Shown here: positions 1-8,246 of the stretch, one piece after another
Position numbering within the stretch: position 1 is the first letter of the stretch
Layout: each line of letters starts with the position of its first letter
Assembly: GCF_900116645.1 (NCBI RefSeq)
Contig: NZ_FPBO01000008.1
Span: 1-64,000 of the forward strand
Length of the DNA stretch: 64,000 nucleotides
Direction of reading: 5' to 3'
From: Pseudoduganella namucuonensis
GTDB lineage: Bacteria > Pseudomonadota > Gammaproteobacteria > Burkholderiales > Burkholderiaceae_D
Notes under the pieces: model-generated
The model's database searches: none
What the model was told of the DNA's origin: nothing
The model's input: only the letters and a program-made list of their open reading frames with translations
Position numbers and translations under genes: made by a program

Positions 1-16
1 AGCAGACCGCCTTCAC
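1..16 (-). CDS. IS3-family transposase OrfB, first codons only
   Basis: On the minus strand GTGAAGGCGGTCTGC encodes M-K-A-V-C, a typical IS2-group OrfB start, and its GTGA overlaps the OrfA stop. Only five codons are inside the window. The DDE catalytic domain must lie to the left, so whether it is intact cannot be judged. Confidence 0.6.
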
Positions 17-408
17 TGGCCGTCCTTGTCCAACAAGGGCGAGCGCGCAATCCACTTTTTTTCTCGAGCGAACTCGACTGCCTCCTTCAGGATCTCCGCT
101 TCCATCGTCTTTTTGCCAAGCATCCGTTGCAGCTGCGCGATCTGCGCGCGGGCGGCCGCCAGTTCGCTTGCCGGCACAACCGACTCTCCAGCAGTCACGG
201 CCGTCAGCGCGCCTTCGCGCTCAAGCTTGCGCCAGTTGAACAGCTGGCTCGCGCCGACGCCGTGCTTGCGTGCGACCAGCGATACGCTCATGCCCGGTTC
301 ATACGTCTCGCGCACCAGCGCAGCTTTTTCCTCGGCGGACCAGCGCCGCCGGCGTTCCTGGCTCACGGTTACCACTTCGATCGTTTGCTTGTTCCTAGTC
401 ATATGCAC
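13..408 (-). CDS. IS3-family transposase OrfA
   Basis: This 131-residue protein is the DNA-binding half of an IS3-family transposase. Residues about 20-65 form an HTH ([16 protein letters not shown], then [17 protein letters not shown]). A leucine-zipper-like helix follows ([16 protein letters not shown]), and the end has the usual [15 protein letters not shown] segment. In the IS2 group, OrfA and an OrfAB fusion made by -1 frameshifting act together in transposition. The stop codon overlaps the start of orfB. Length and motif order match intact family members, so this half looks functional. Confidence 0.93.
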   Translation of the reverse strand: MHMTRNKQTIEVVTVSQERRRRWSAEEKAALVRETYEPGMSVSLVARKHGVGASQLFNWRKLEREGALTAVTAGESVVPASELAAARAQIAQLQRMLGKKTMEAEILKEAVEFAREKKWIARSPLLDKDGQ

Positions 409-456
409 AGTCCTATTCCTATCCGTAAGAATAGCGCATAGGCCGTGTCCGGTGAA

Positions 457-3400
457 TCAGGGGGCTATCTCATCCGCTATGGCTCCGATCGCCCCGCGTA
501 TCAGCCCTTCTGAAGCGTGTACAGCGCTTTCGCCTGCGCCCATTTTCCGAAACGCTGTCGTGACTAGCCTGAGCAGTTCCCCGCTCTCCAATATTCCTTC
601 CGTAGAAAGGGCGCCAACTATCCACGATGTGTTTCCACGATTCGCGACATCTAGTATCCCCTCAATGCCGTGCTCATTGTAGATTTCCCGCAGCGCATGG
701 GTTCTCTGGTCTCGGATCCGGCGGTCGCGTTCCGCGTAGTCGGTGTTCTCGAGATCTTCGAGCTCGTCGGCGGATTCCTCGATCCACGTGTCGCGGAACA
801 GCCATGCATGCTTGTCCAGTAGGTTAGTGGGTTCCAGAGCGGTATAAATGTCCTTCGCTGCGGTTGGCACGCGGGCTGGCTTCCGGCTCGCCTTGGCCAA
901 CAATGCCGCGCGGCGCGAGAGCGTGGAAACACGGATCTTCTCGCGCATGGCAACCTTATCGCCGTCGCTAGCGGTTTTCGCCCATGCTCCTATCAATGCC
1001 CACACTCGATCCTGGTCGGCATTAGTCAGGTCGTGGAGGCGGTCGATGAGATCGCGGAGCATCGTGAGCGAGTACTGATCCCTGGTGAGGGCCAGCTCGA
1101 CCATTTCGTAGACGAACGCATGGACTGGGTCCCAGGTCGGGAGTGGTTCACCGAAGCCGTATCCATCAGGACGCCAAAGCGGCTTATGGCTGTAGTCGCC
1201 GATTTGGCTGTGATTGCCGAACTGGGCAATGCAGAGGGGCCACGCCACGTCCGGATATTTTTCGAACAGCGTTTTCACCAAGCCCAGTCGGTCCTCGTAG
1301 CTAGCTGCCGTCTGCGGCATCCAGGCGCGGAAAATAGCTCTCAGGGAGTGTCCCGGCTTGTTCACCCAGTTGTCGTTGATTTCAATCTGTGCGAGTCTCG
1401 CGAGAATCAGCGCTGCGCGGGGCAGCGTGACCGGATTCCATGCAAGTCCTTCCAAGGCCCAAAGCAGCCCTGTGCGGCTTGGGCTGCCGAATACCCCAGA
1501 CCCTGCTGGGCGCATGAGGCCAAAGACAGCCGGGCTCGCGCTCTTCAGGTCGCGTTCAATTATGGACATGAACTCCTGCGGAGCAGCTTCGGCATAGAGT
1601 GGCAAGTCGCGGTCGTTGGCCTCGAGAACGCGAGTGGTAAGCGGGACAGGTAGCAGGTCGCGCACTACCAGAGCTGCTTCCGCCTCCGTATCGATTCCCA
1701 GGCGTCCCTTGAATAGGCTTCCGCCATGGACTGCCAGCAGGACGAGGGTTTCCGAAATACCCCGCCGGAACACCGCCGAGAATTCGCGGGTCTTGCCGTG
1801 GATGGACGCCGCCCAGCGTTGGTCCTCGGCGAGGTCTAGGGACGGATCGTCCTCACCCAGGACCATTCGCGCGACGTCGAAGTATCGCTTCAGGTCGTCA
1901 TGTGTCACGTATCGGGCAATGGCGTAAAGGATGTCGATCTTCGAGACGACGCCGCGATACGTACCTATGGACCAGAGCGGTGCGTCGTTCAGCTGGACTA
2001 ATCGCTGGCAATCCTTCTCCAGTTCGTCGAAGGTGCGATCGCCAGCCAGCAGGGACAAGCCTGCCTTGTCGGTCTCGTTTAGCATGTGCCAGGCACCTAC
2101 CAGCATGAACGGGATAAGGTTCTCTGGAGCGTGCTGCTGAGTCGCCCAGAGTGGCTTCCGCACCGCCTCGACGGTCGCGAGCCTGCGGCGCAGGACGGTC
2201 AGCGATCGGCCCGACTCGTTCGCGAGGCTTGCGATCTCGTCGCGTTTCTTACCGATGCCCTTCAGGGCAAATTCGAAAGTATCGAAACCGACGGGCTCGA
2301 GAACAATGTCCGGTTCAGCATTGATGGAATTTCGTGGGTACACGATGATGGAGTGCAACTGCTCCGTGTAAGGCGCGAGCTCCACCTCGACTTCCCGCGA
2401 ATGGACGACCGGTATGAAGGAACGGGTTCCTTCTGCTAGCCGTGGCAAAACCCCCGTTTTATCGAACACGAGAACCCGGTACCGGAACGGTTCCAGTTCC
2501 GTGCCTCCGTCAGAGCTGAAGCACTGGGCGATGAAGGCCAGAGCTTCATCCGTGGAATCCGCCGCAATTACTATCGGCCCGGCAGGAGGCTTCGCAAGGC
2601 GCGCGCCGAACTTCCGTCTGGCCTCGTCAATGGCGGAGTTGAATAGCGTGCCCGGCAGCGGCGGCGTTGCCACGTTCGCCCAGTCCGCCCAGCACTTGTC
2701 CAGCGAGCGTACATCCTGGGCCGGAACTTTTGTCTCGTTGGCGAACCATGTCTGCCCGGAAAGCGATTGCTCGAGCCACTGCTCCAAGTCGCTTGAGTCA
2801 TAGGCCCGGACGTCCTTCCAGCCGCCGTCGGCTCTTTTCTCGACAATCCAAGTGTCCTTGCTTGCCCACCTGCGGGGAGTGACAAAAATGAAGTGCATCG
2901 CGGCTCGCTCACTCGCAGTCGTTGCCGCCACGCTCTTCTTATGGTCTTTTTCGGCCTTCGTTTTAGGATCTTCATTCGTGCCGAACTCCCAGCCGGAGCG
3001 GCCCGCAGGTATCCAAGCCGTTCCTTCGCTTGCTTCGACAAGACCGTCCCATCCTGCGCGTTCGGCATCGTCATTGCCCGGGAAGCTTACTTCCGTTAGG
3101 CCGCCGCCGGTCGAGTGCACAAGCGTTCTCAGGAAGACAGCGAACCTGCTGCGTGCAGAAATATTATGCGAAGCCCAGGCTTCCAGGTCGTTTGCCCTGA
3201 TCGATAGGAATGGTGGAATGTAAGCTTTCGCATTTGTAGGGGCATCCTTTTGCTTTGCCTTGAATGCGTCGTACTGAGCCTGCATCTCAAGCAGGTCCTT
3301 GCGGGGAAAACCGAAGGCTTTCTCGATCCTCGTCGCCATGTCACCAGAAAGGGAAGCCTTTCCGTTGAGTAGGTTTGATAGGGCGGGGCGACCCACCCCT

Positions 3401-3495
3401 ATTAGCTCAGCAGCTTTCGTCACTGACATTTTTGGCGGAATGATTTCTGCCTTGATGCGTTCGCCAGGATGTCGGATCTCATCGGATGTGCTCAT
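457..3495 (-). pseudogene. Large HigA-HTH protein, 3' end cut by the IS element
   Basis: The remaining product has 1012 residues. Residues about 6-70 are a HigA/XRE-type HTH (HPGERIKAEIIPPKMSVTKA, then ALSNLLNGKASLSGDMA). Residues about 120-250 hold conserved blocks GWDGLVEA and WEFGTNEDPKTKAEKD, which could be a divergent PD-(D/E)XK-like nuclease domain (low confidence). The remainder looks alpha-helical. A degenerate NTPase is possible near residue 310, but no Walker A is visible. The last codons and the TGA lie inside the IS terminal repeat, so the native C-terminus is lost. The ATG at 3495 was chosen because AGAGG lies 6 nt upstream; a TTG at 3525 is also in frame. G+C is clearly lower than in neighbours, which suggests transfer. 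A phage-defence role is inference. Confidence 0.6.
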
Positions 3496-3519
3496 TCGTG
3501 GCCTCTGGCGGATTTCCCT

Positions 3520-3570
3520 GATCAAATTATTGGATCAAATGGTGCTGTATTGTGTAGCGCTACGCAATAC
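3520..3570 (-). promoter_or_regulatory. Probable operator of the HigA-HTH gene
   Basis: Positions 3547-3570 form a 24-bp near-perfect palindrome: arms GTATTGTGTAGC and GCTACGCAATAC, with one mismatched pair. It lies 52 bp before the ATG of the HTH gene. Between it and the gene GATCAAAT occurs twice (3520-3527 and 3533-3540). HigA-type regulators commonly bind such palindromes to repress their own gene, so autoregulation is the natural reading. Nothing else was found in the 295-bp gap from 3496 to 3790 except the start-codon hairpin near its right edge. Confidence 0.6.
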
Positions 3571-3779
3571 AAATTCCACGTGGGGAATTTCACTGTCTCC
3601 AAAGTCAATCTTGCCGAAAAACACCAGAGATGGGAGGGCGGCCTGGATGAGCCATAATGGTGTGAAAATGGCCGCCGTATCGATTGCGGTTTCGCAAGAC
3701 GATCAATTTAGCGTTGAAATGTCTTCAGGCAACGTTTCCGCAGTGTTGCCATGTCAGCGACCGCGATGCTTCCCGCGTT

Positions 3780-3803
3780 AAACTAGCGCCATGACGCTAG
3801 TTT
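3780..3803 (+). promoter_or_regulatory. Hairpin enclosing the start codon of the DUF3108 gene
   Basis: AAACTAGCG (3780-3788) and CGCTAGTTT (3795-3803) are perfect 9-bp inverted repeats, with CCATGA as the loop. The ATG at 3791 is in the loop, and no clear Shine-Dalgarno sequence precedes it. The structure could control translation, or the palindrome could be a protein-binding site at the transcript start. Confidence 0.45.
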
Positions 3804-4993
3804 CCCTCCTTTCCCGACGCCGCCGAGTGTTTGCCCTATGCGCGGCGACGGTGGCGCTGCATTTCGTCACCATCGACTGGCTGGGCACGCGTCTGGGCGC
3901 CCAGCAAAGCACCACCGTCAAGCCCACCGTCATGACCGCCCAGTTGCGGCTGGCGCTGCCGCCGCGCACCGCGTCCACCGAGCCGGTGCCCGAGGTGCGG
4001 CCGCTGGACCCCGCCGCGCCCAAGCCGCGCCAACCCGCGCCCAGGCCGGCGCCGCGCCGCGCCGCCGCCCCCACCGCCATGCCCGGCGCCCTGTCCAACG
4101 CCGACCCGGCCGCGCCCGCTGCCGCCCCGTCCGAGACGGACGCCTTCTCGGACGCGCTGGCCGGCCTCGCGCAGGGCTTGCCCCCGCCATCGCCGCCGCC
4201 CGCCCAGCCGGACGCCGTCCCCGAGCCGCCTGCCGTACAATCGACGCCGGACGCGGTGGCCGGCCCCGCGGAGCGCCAGGCCAGCCCGGCGCCGGCGCCG
4301 CTGAACACGCGGCGCTACAAGGTGAACCTGCCGCCGTCCGCGCGCTTCGACATGGAACTCAAGCGCACCGACGCCAACGGCACCCAGTGGAGCGGCGAGG
4401 GCGTGATGAGCTGGCGCACCGACGGCAGCAAGTACCGGGTCGGCATGGAGGCCGGCATCAGCATGCTGGTCACGCGCGTGAACCTGCTGGAGCTGGTGAG
4501 CGAGGGCGAGATCGACGACGCCGGCATCGCCCCCGCCAGGTTCACCGAGAAGCGGCGCGGCCGCTCGCAGACCGCCACCCATTTCCAGCGCGGCGACGGG
4601 CGCATCACGTTCTCCGCGTCCGAGCGCAGCTTCCCGCTGCTGGCGGGCGCGCAGGACAAGGCCAGCGTGCCGTTCCAGCTGGGCGGCATCGGCCGCGCGG
4701 ACGTCAACCAGTTCGGCAGCGACATCGACATCCTGGTCGGCGAGGACAAGAACGCCAACATCTACCGCTTCCAGCTGGTCGGGGAGGAGGAGATCGACAC
4801 CAAGATGGGGCGCCTGGTCACCTGGCACCTGGCGCGTCCGCCCCGGCCGGGCTCCTATTCGGCGCGGCTCGACGTGTGGCTCGCGCCCGGCCTGAACTGG
4901 TTCCCGGTCCAGATCCGCAACACGGAAGCGAACGGCGCGCTGACCACGCAGACCGTCACCAAGATCACCATGGACGACACGTCCGGAAAGTAA
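3791..4993 (+). CDS. DUF3108 protein with N-terminal anchor and Pro/Ala-rich linker
   Basis: This 400-residue protein has three parts. A short basic N-terminus with one hydrophobic segment (about residues 12-30) is a signal anchor or signal peptide. Residues about 55-165 are a long Pro/Ala-rich linker. Residues about 175-395 are a DUF3108 domain with FTEKRRGRSQTATHFQR and a C-terminal DVWLAPGLNWFPVQI. DUF3108 proteins are envelope proteins of unknown function, rich in beta strands. The next gene encodes a paralogue two bases downstream, so the pair is one transcript. The linker suggests the domain is held at a distance from the inner membrane. Confidence 0.8.
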   Translation: MTLVSLLSRRRRVFALCAATVALHFVTIDWLGTRLGAQQSTTVKPTVMTAQLRLALPPRTASTEPVPEVRPLDPAAPKPRQPAPRPAPRRAAAPTAMPGALSNADPAAPAAAPSETDAFSDALAGLAQGLPPPSPPPAQPDAVPEPPAVQSTPDAVAGPAERQASPAPAPLNTRRYKVNLPPSARFDMELKRTDANGTQWSGEGVMSWRTDGSKYRVGMEAGISMLVTRVNLLELVSEGEIDDAGIAPARFTEKRRGRSQTATHFQRGDGRITFSASERSFPLLAGAQDKASVPFQLGGIGRADVNQFGSDIDILVGEDKNANIYRFQLVGEEEIDTKMGRLVTWHLARPPRPGSYSARLDVWLAPGLNWFPVQIRNTEANGALTTQTVTKITMDDTSGK

Positions 4994-4995
4994 TT

Positions 4996-5754
4996 ATGCG
5001 TAAATTGTTATCGAGTGTATTGCTGGCCGCCGCCGCCATCACCGCCACCGCCGCCCCGTCGGCCGGCGCGGCGGTGGGCGAGCATCCGAGCGTCAAGCGC
5101 CCGTTCAAGCTGCCGCCGCCGGCCGACCTGGCGTACGCCATCAAGGCGCGCAAGGGCAGCATTCCCATCAACGGCGACGCCGTGGTGCAGTGGCGCCACG
5201 GCGACGGCAAGTACAGCATCCACACCGAAAGCCATGCCGGCCTGTTCGGCAAGATCGTGGAAAACCACAGCGAGGGCGCGGTGGACGCCTACGGCCTGGC
5301 GCCCGCCACCTTCACCGAAAAGCGCGCGCGCAAGGAGCCCACCACGGCCACTTTCCAGCGCGACGCCAAGACCATCACCTTCAGCAGCGGCGAGGAGAGC
5401 TACCCGATCAAGGGCGGCGAGCAGGATCGCACCAGCGCGCCGTGGCAGCTGCTGTCCGTCGCCCGCGGCGCGCCGGAGAAGTTCACGCCGGGCTCCGAGT
5501 GGGCCTTCTTCGTGGCCGGCCGGCGCGACGCCGAGCCGTGGGTGTTCAAGGTGGTGGGGCGCGAGCCGGTGCAGACCGGCGCGGGCCAGGTGGACGCCGT
5601 CCATTTCACCAAGGCCCCGCCCAAGGGCAACCAGGGCCAGCACGTGGACCTGTGGCTGGCGCCGTCGCTGGACTGGTATCCGGTGCGCATCCTGTTCGTC
5701 GAGGACGACGGCGACACCGTCGACCAGTTGCTTGAAAAAGTCACCAAAAAATAA
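4996..5754 (+). CDS. DUF3108 protein, secreted paralogue
   Basis: This 252-residue protein has a clear signal peptide (MRKLLSSVLLAAAAITATAA) and a DUF3108 domain. It shares FTEKRARKEPTTATFQR, TFSSGEESYPI and DLWLAPSLDWYPVRI with the preceding protein. Start at ATG 4996, two bases after the upstream stop. It looks like a duplicate without the membrane anchor and Pro-rich linker, and should be periplasmic. Function is unknown. A larger overlapping frame that joins it to upstream sequence was rejected because the signal peptide and the operon spacing define this start. Confidence 0.8.
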   Translation: MRKLLSSVLLAAAAITATAAPSAGAAVGEHPSVKRPFKLPPPADLAYAIKARKGSIPINGDAVVQWRHGDGKYSIHTESHAGLFGKIVENHSEGAVDAYGLAPATFTEKRARKEPTTATFQRDAKTITFSSGEESYPIKGGEQDRTSAPWQLLSVARGAPEKFTPGSEWAFFVAGRRDAEPWVFKVVGREPVQTGAGQVDAVHFTKAPPKGNQGQHVDLWLAPSLDWYPVRILFVEDDGDTVDQLLEKVTKK

Positions 5755-5884
5755 CTTCGGCTGAATTTCGGCTGTCGCGGCCCGGCCGCGCCGCGTGCCG
5801 GTGGGCTGGACGGAACTGCTATACTGACGCCCCCCCGCGACGAGTCGGCCACGGGGCGTGTACAGAATGGCAACCCGGAGCAGA

Positions 5885-7255
5885 ATGATAGACATAATGG
5901 CAAATGCGGCCCTCGCCGCGGACGCGAACCCCACCGAGCAGGAACAGCAGGACGCGCTCCAGGCGCACTTCCAGCCGCACGTCGCGGCGGACGAGATCGA
6001 GCAGGTCTACCACCTGAAGCGCGCCCAGCCCCTGTTGCAAGTCTTCACGGCCCTGTTCCACGGCGGCTTCGAGGGCGTGTTGGTGCGCCTGCTGGTCTTG
6101 CGCGAACTGGCCAACGACACCGCCACCTCCTCCTTCTCGCGGGGCGACATCAACACGCGCCTGGCCTACCTGCTGCCGGAAAGCCTGGAAACGGTGCTGA
6201 TGCGATTGCGCTCGAACCAGCTGCTGGCCTGGGACGCGCAGCAGGCCGTCTACCGCGTCACGCCGATGGCGCGCAACGTGCTCTCCGCCATCGACAGCCT
6301 GCTGGGCCTGAACCAGAACGAGGACGAGGCCGAGATGGGCTTCCTGCTGTCGCAGGTGGCCGGCGCCCAGGCGGTGGGCGGCGTCACGGTGGAGCAGCTG
6401 CAGCACCTGCTGGGCCGCCTGAACGACCTGACCGAGGAATTCCGCGACGCCATCGCCTCCGGTTCCGAGTTCCGCCTGCGCGCCTCGCAGGAAAAGTGGC
6501 ACATGGCCTGCGACTGGGTGGAGAAGGGCTCCGAGATCCTGCGCGCCATCACCAGCGACGAGAACGCGGACGGCGCCACCCACAAGGCCGCGCAGGCCAT
6601 CGGCCGCGCGCAAAGCACGCTGCTGAACATGCAGGGCATGTTCTCGCGCGCGCTGAACCAGATCGAACGCCAGCGGGTGCACCTGGGCCAGTCCGGCCTG
6701 TCCACCACCGACATCAAGCGCTGGCTGCTTGAACATGAAGACCTGGCACAACTGGCGGAAGGCGCGATCGACCAGCCGGTGATGCCGCTGTTTATTACTC
6801 CTGCCGAAATGATCGACGTGGCTGAAACCGAACTGCTGTCCGAACGCGCCAACGGCGCCGTGCAAAATGGCCTGCCCACCGGCACCGACGCGCCCACCAC
6901 CCTGGACGACGGCCCCGCCATGCAGAAGGAACTGGACGACTGGCTGGCCCGCTTGTCCGACTTCGCCGCCCTGGGCAACTTCCCCAGCGTGGCCGAGGAG
7001 GCGCCCAAGGCGGTACAGGTGCACGAATCGCTGCTGCCCGCCAGCTTCGCGGTGGCGTCCTACCGCGCCTCGCTGCTGCCGCTGCTGGGCGACGAGTCCG
7101 AGGCCAGCCTCACCGGCGCCACCGCCGAACTGGCGCGCCTGCCCGTGAGCTTCACGCCCACCGACACCATGGTGCAGCTGCAGGACATGGAAGTGGCCGC
7201 GATGAGCATGGCCACGCTGTCCCTGAACATGGACCTGAGCAAAAAAGATGAATGA
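5885..7255 (+). CDS. Condensin-like kleisin subunit (MksF/MukF type)
   Basis: This 456-residue protein is the first gene of a three-gene SMC operon. Residues about 40-140 look like a winged-helix region (ALFHGGFEGVLVRLLVLREL, TRLAYLLPESLETVLMRLRS), and the middle is long and helical. Size and position agree with the kleisin of MukBEF/MksBEF complexes, which bridges SMC heads. No DUF or catalytic motif is seen. The ATG at 5885 has GGAG 4 nt upstream; GTG 5858 and ATGs at 5867 and 5897 are alternatives. A TATACT -10-like hexamer occurs at 5820. The 3' end overlaps the next gene by 8 nt. Assignment rests on context and weak family resemblance. Confidence 0.65.
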   Translation: MIDIMANAALAADANPTEQEQQDALQAHFQPHVAADEIEQVYHLKRAQPLLQVFTALFHGGFEGVLVRLLVLRELANDTATSSFSRGDINTRLAYLLPESLETVLMRLRSNQLLAWDAQQAVYRVTPMARNVLSAIDSLLGLNQNEDEAEMGFLLSQVAGAQAVGGVTVEQLQHLLGRLNDLTEEFRDAIASGSEFRLRASQEKWHMACDWVEKGSEILRAITSDENADGATHKAAQAIGRAQSTLLNMQGMFSRALNQIERQRVHLGQSGLSTTDIKRWLLEHEDLAQLAEGAIDQPVMPLFITPAEMIDVAETELLSERANGAVQNGLPTGTDAPTTLDDGPAMQKELDDWLARLSDFAALGNFPSVAEEAPKAVQVHESLLPASFAVASYRASLLPLLGDESEASLTGATAELARLPVSFTPTDTMVQLQDMEVAAMSMATLSLNMDLSKKDE

Positions 7256-8243
7256 CGATTCCCAAATCCTGATCGCGCGCCTGCTGACGCACCAGACGCT
7301 GCGCCGCGACGACCGCCTGGTCAAGCGCGTGCTGTCCGATGAACTGTTCCGCGCCGAGGTGGACCAGCGCCTGGCCGCCTGCGGCATGAAGATGCTGGAC
7401 AACGTGTACGCCGACCACGTGACCCTGGCGCTGTCGCGCAACATCGAGCCGAAGATCTTCGGCGCCAAGGACGTCTGGCAGAACAACAACTTCGGCCTGG
7501 CGCGCGACGGCGTGGCCCTGCTGGTGGTGCTGTGGGCGCAGATCATCCTGCCCAAGCGCGAACGCCAGGAGACCCACCAGCACGCCGAGGACGACCAGAA
7601 CGACATGTTCGGCACCGACAAGCCGCTGCCGCGCGCCGAGGACACCTCCATCGGCATCCCCTACAAGGCCCTGCTGGCCGACTTCGGCGACAAGCTGGGC
7701 AAGAAGACCCGCATGGACATGAACCTGGGCATCCTGGCCAAGCTGGGCTTCATCGAGCGGCGCGGCGACATCATCGTCGAGGGCCCGCTGCTGGACCTGC
7801 TGATGGACACCGACCTGCTGAAGGAGCGCATCGTCAACGGCGCGCTGGCCGACGTGTTCAAGCGCGTGCCGGCGCAGGTGGTGCACATTCCGCGCGCCGC
7901 GCTGGCCGAGGCGGCCGCCTTCGCCGCAGCGGAGAACGCCGCCGCCGATGCCGCCGCGGAAAGCGCGGCCGCACGAAGCGCGGCCGCCGACACCGGCGCC
8001 GCGCTGTCCGCCGCCAGCGACAGCGACGCCGTCGAATCGGCCGTCGCCGACGCCGCCATCGCCGCCGCCGAAGCCGCTCGCGCCGTCGCGGCGGCGGCGG
8101 CCGCCGACATTGCCGGCGGCCGCCCTTCCGACGTCGCCGCCGCCGGCGCCATGCCGGCCGGCGCCGATGCCGCCGAGTCCTCCGCCGTCCCCGCCCCCGA
8201 GGCCCCGGCCGAAGCGCCCTCCGACACCCCGAACCGAGACTAA
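7248..8243 (+). CDS. Condensin-like KITE subunit (MksE/MukE type) with Ala-rich tail
   Basis: Residues 1-215 of this 331-residue protein resemble the small winged-helix partner of a bacterial SMC-kleisin complex (LIARLLTHQTLRRDDRLVKR, GVALLVVLWAQIILPKRERQ, ILAKLGFIERRGDIIVEG). Residues about 216-331 are a low-complexity tail of Ala, Asp, Ser and Pro, very unlike known MksE proteins, which end near residue 230. The gene overlaps the kleisin gene by 8 nt and is 3 nt from the SMC gene, so the subunits should be made together. Function is inferred from the operon. Confidence 0.65.
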   Translation: MNDDSQILIARLLTHQTLRRDDRLVKRVLSDELFRAEVDQRLAACGMKMLDNVYADHVTLALSRNIEPKIFGAKDVWQNNNFGLARDGVALLVVLWAQIILPKRERQETHQHAEDDQNDMFGTDKPLPRAEDTSIGIPYKALLADFGDKLGKKTRMDMNLGILAKLGFIERRGDIIVEGPLLDLLMDTDLLKERIVNGALADVFKRVPAQVVHIPRAALAEAAAFAAAENAAADAAAESAAARSAAADTGAALSAASDSDAVESAVADAAIAAAEAARAVAAAAAADIAGGRPSDVAAAGAMPAGADAAESSAVPAPEAPAEAPSDTPNRD

Positions 8244-8246
8244 GCC

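Larger units (their letters stand above)
1..470 (-). mobile_element. End of an IS3-family (IS2-group) insertion sequence
   Basis: Seen: orfA, the first codons of orfB, and beyond orfA a terminal sequence which on the minus strand reads TAGCCCCCTGATTCACCGG. This closely resembles the GGCCCCCTGAATCTCC core of IS2-type terminal repeats. The outer boundary lies at about 467-472, because the first few bases of the repeat cannot be fixed without the other end. The rest of the element, including most of orfB and the other repeat, lies left of the window. It has inserted into the 3' end of the large HTH gene. Confidence 0.8.

Noticed and set aside
3838..5754. A 638-codon frame running through both DUF3108 genes
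   Set aside because: Only its last 252 codons are real. The upstream part is Arg/Ala/His-rich antisense-style shadow of the first DUF3108 gene, a high-GC artefact.
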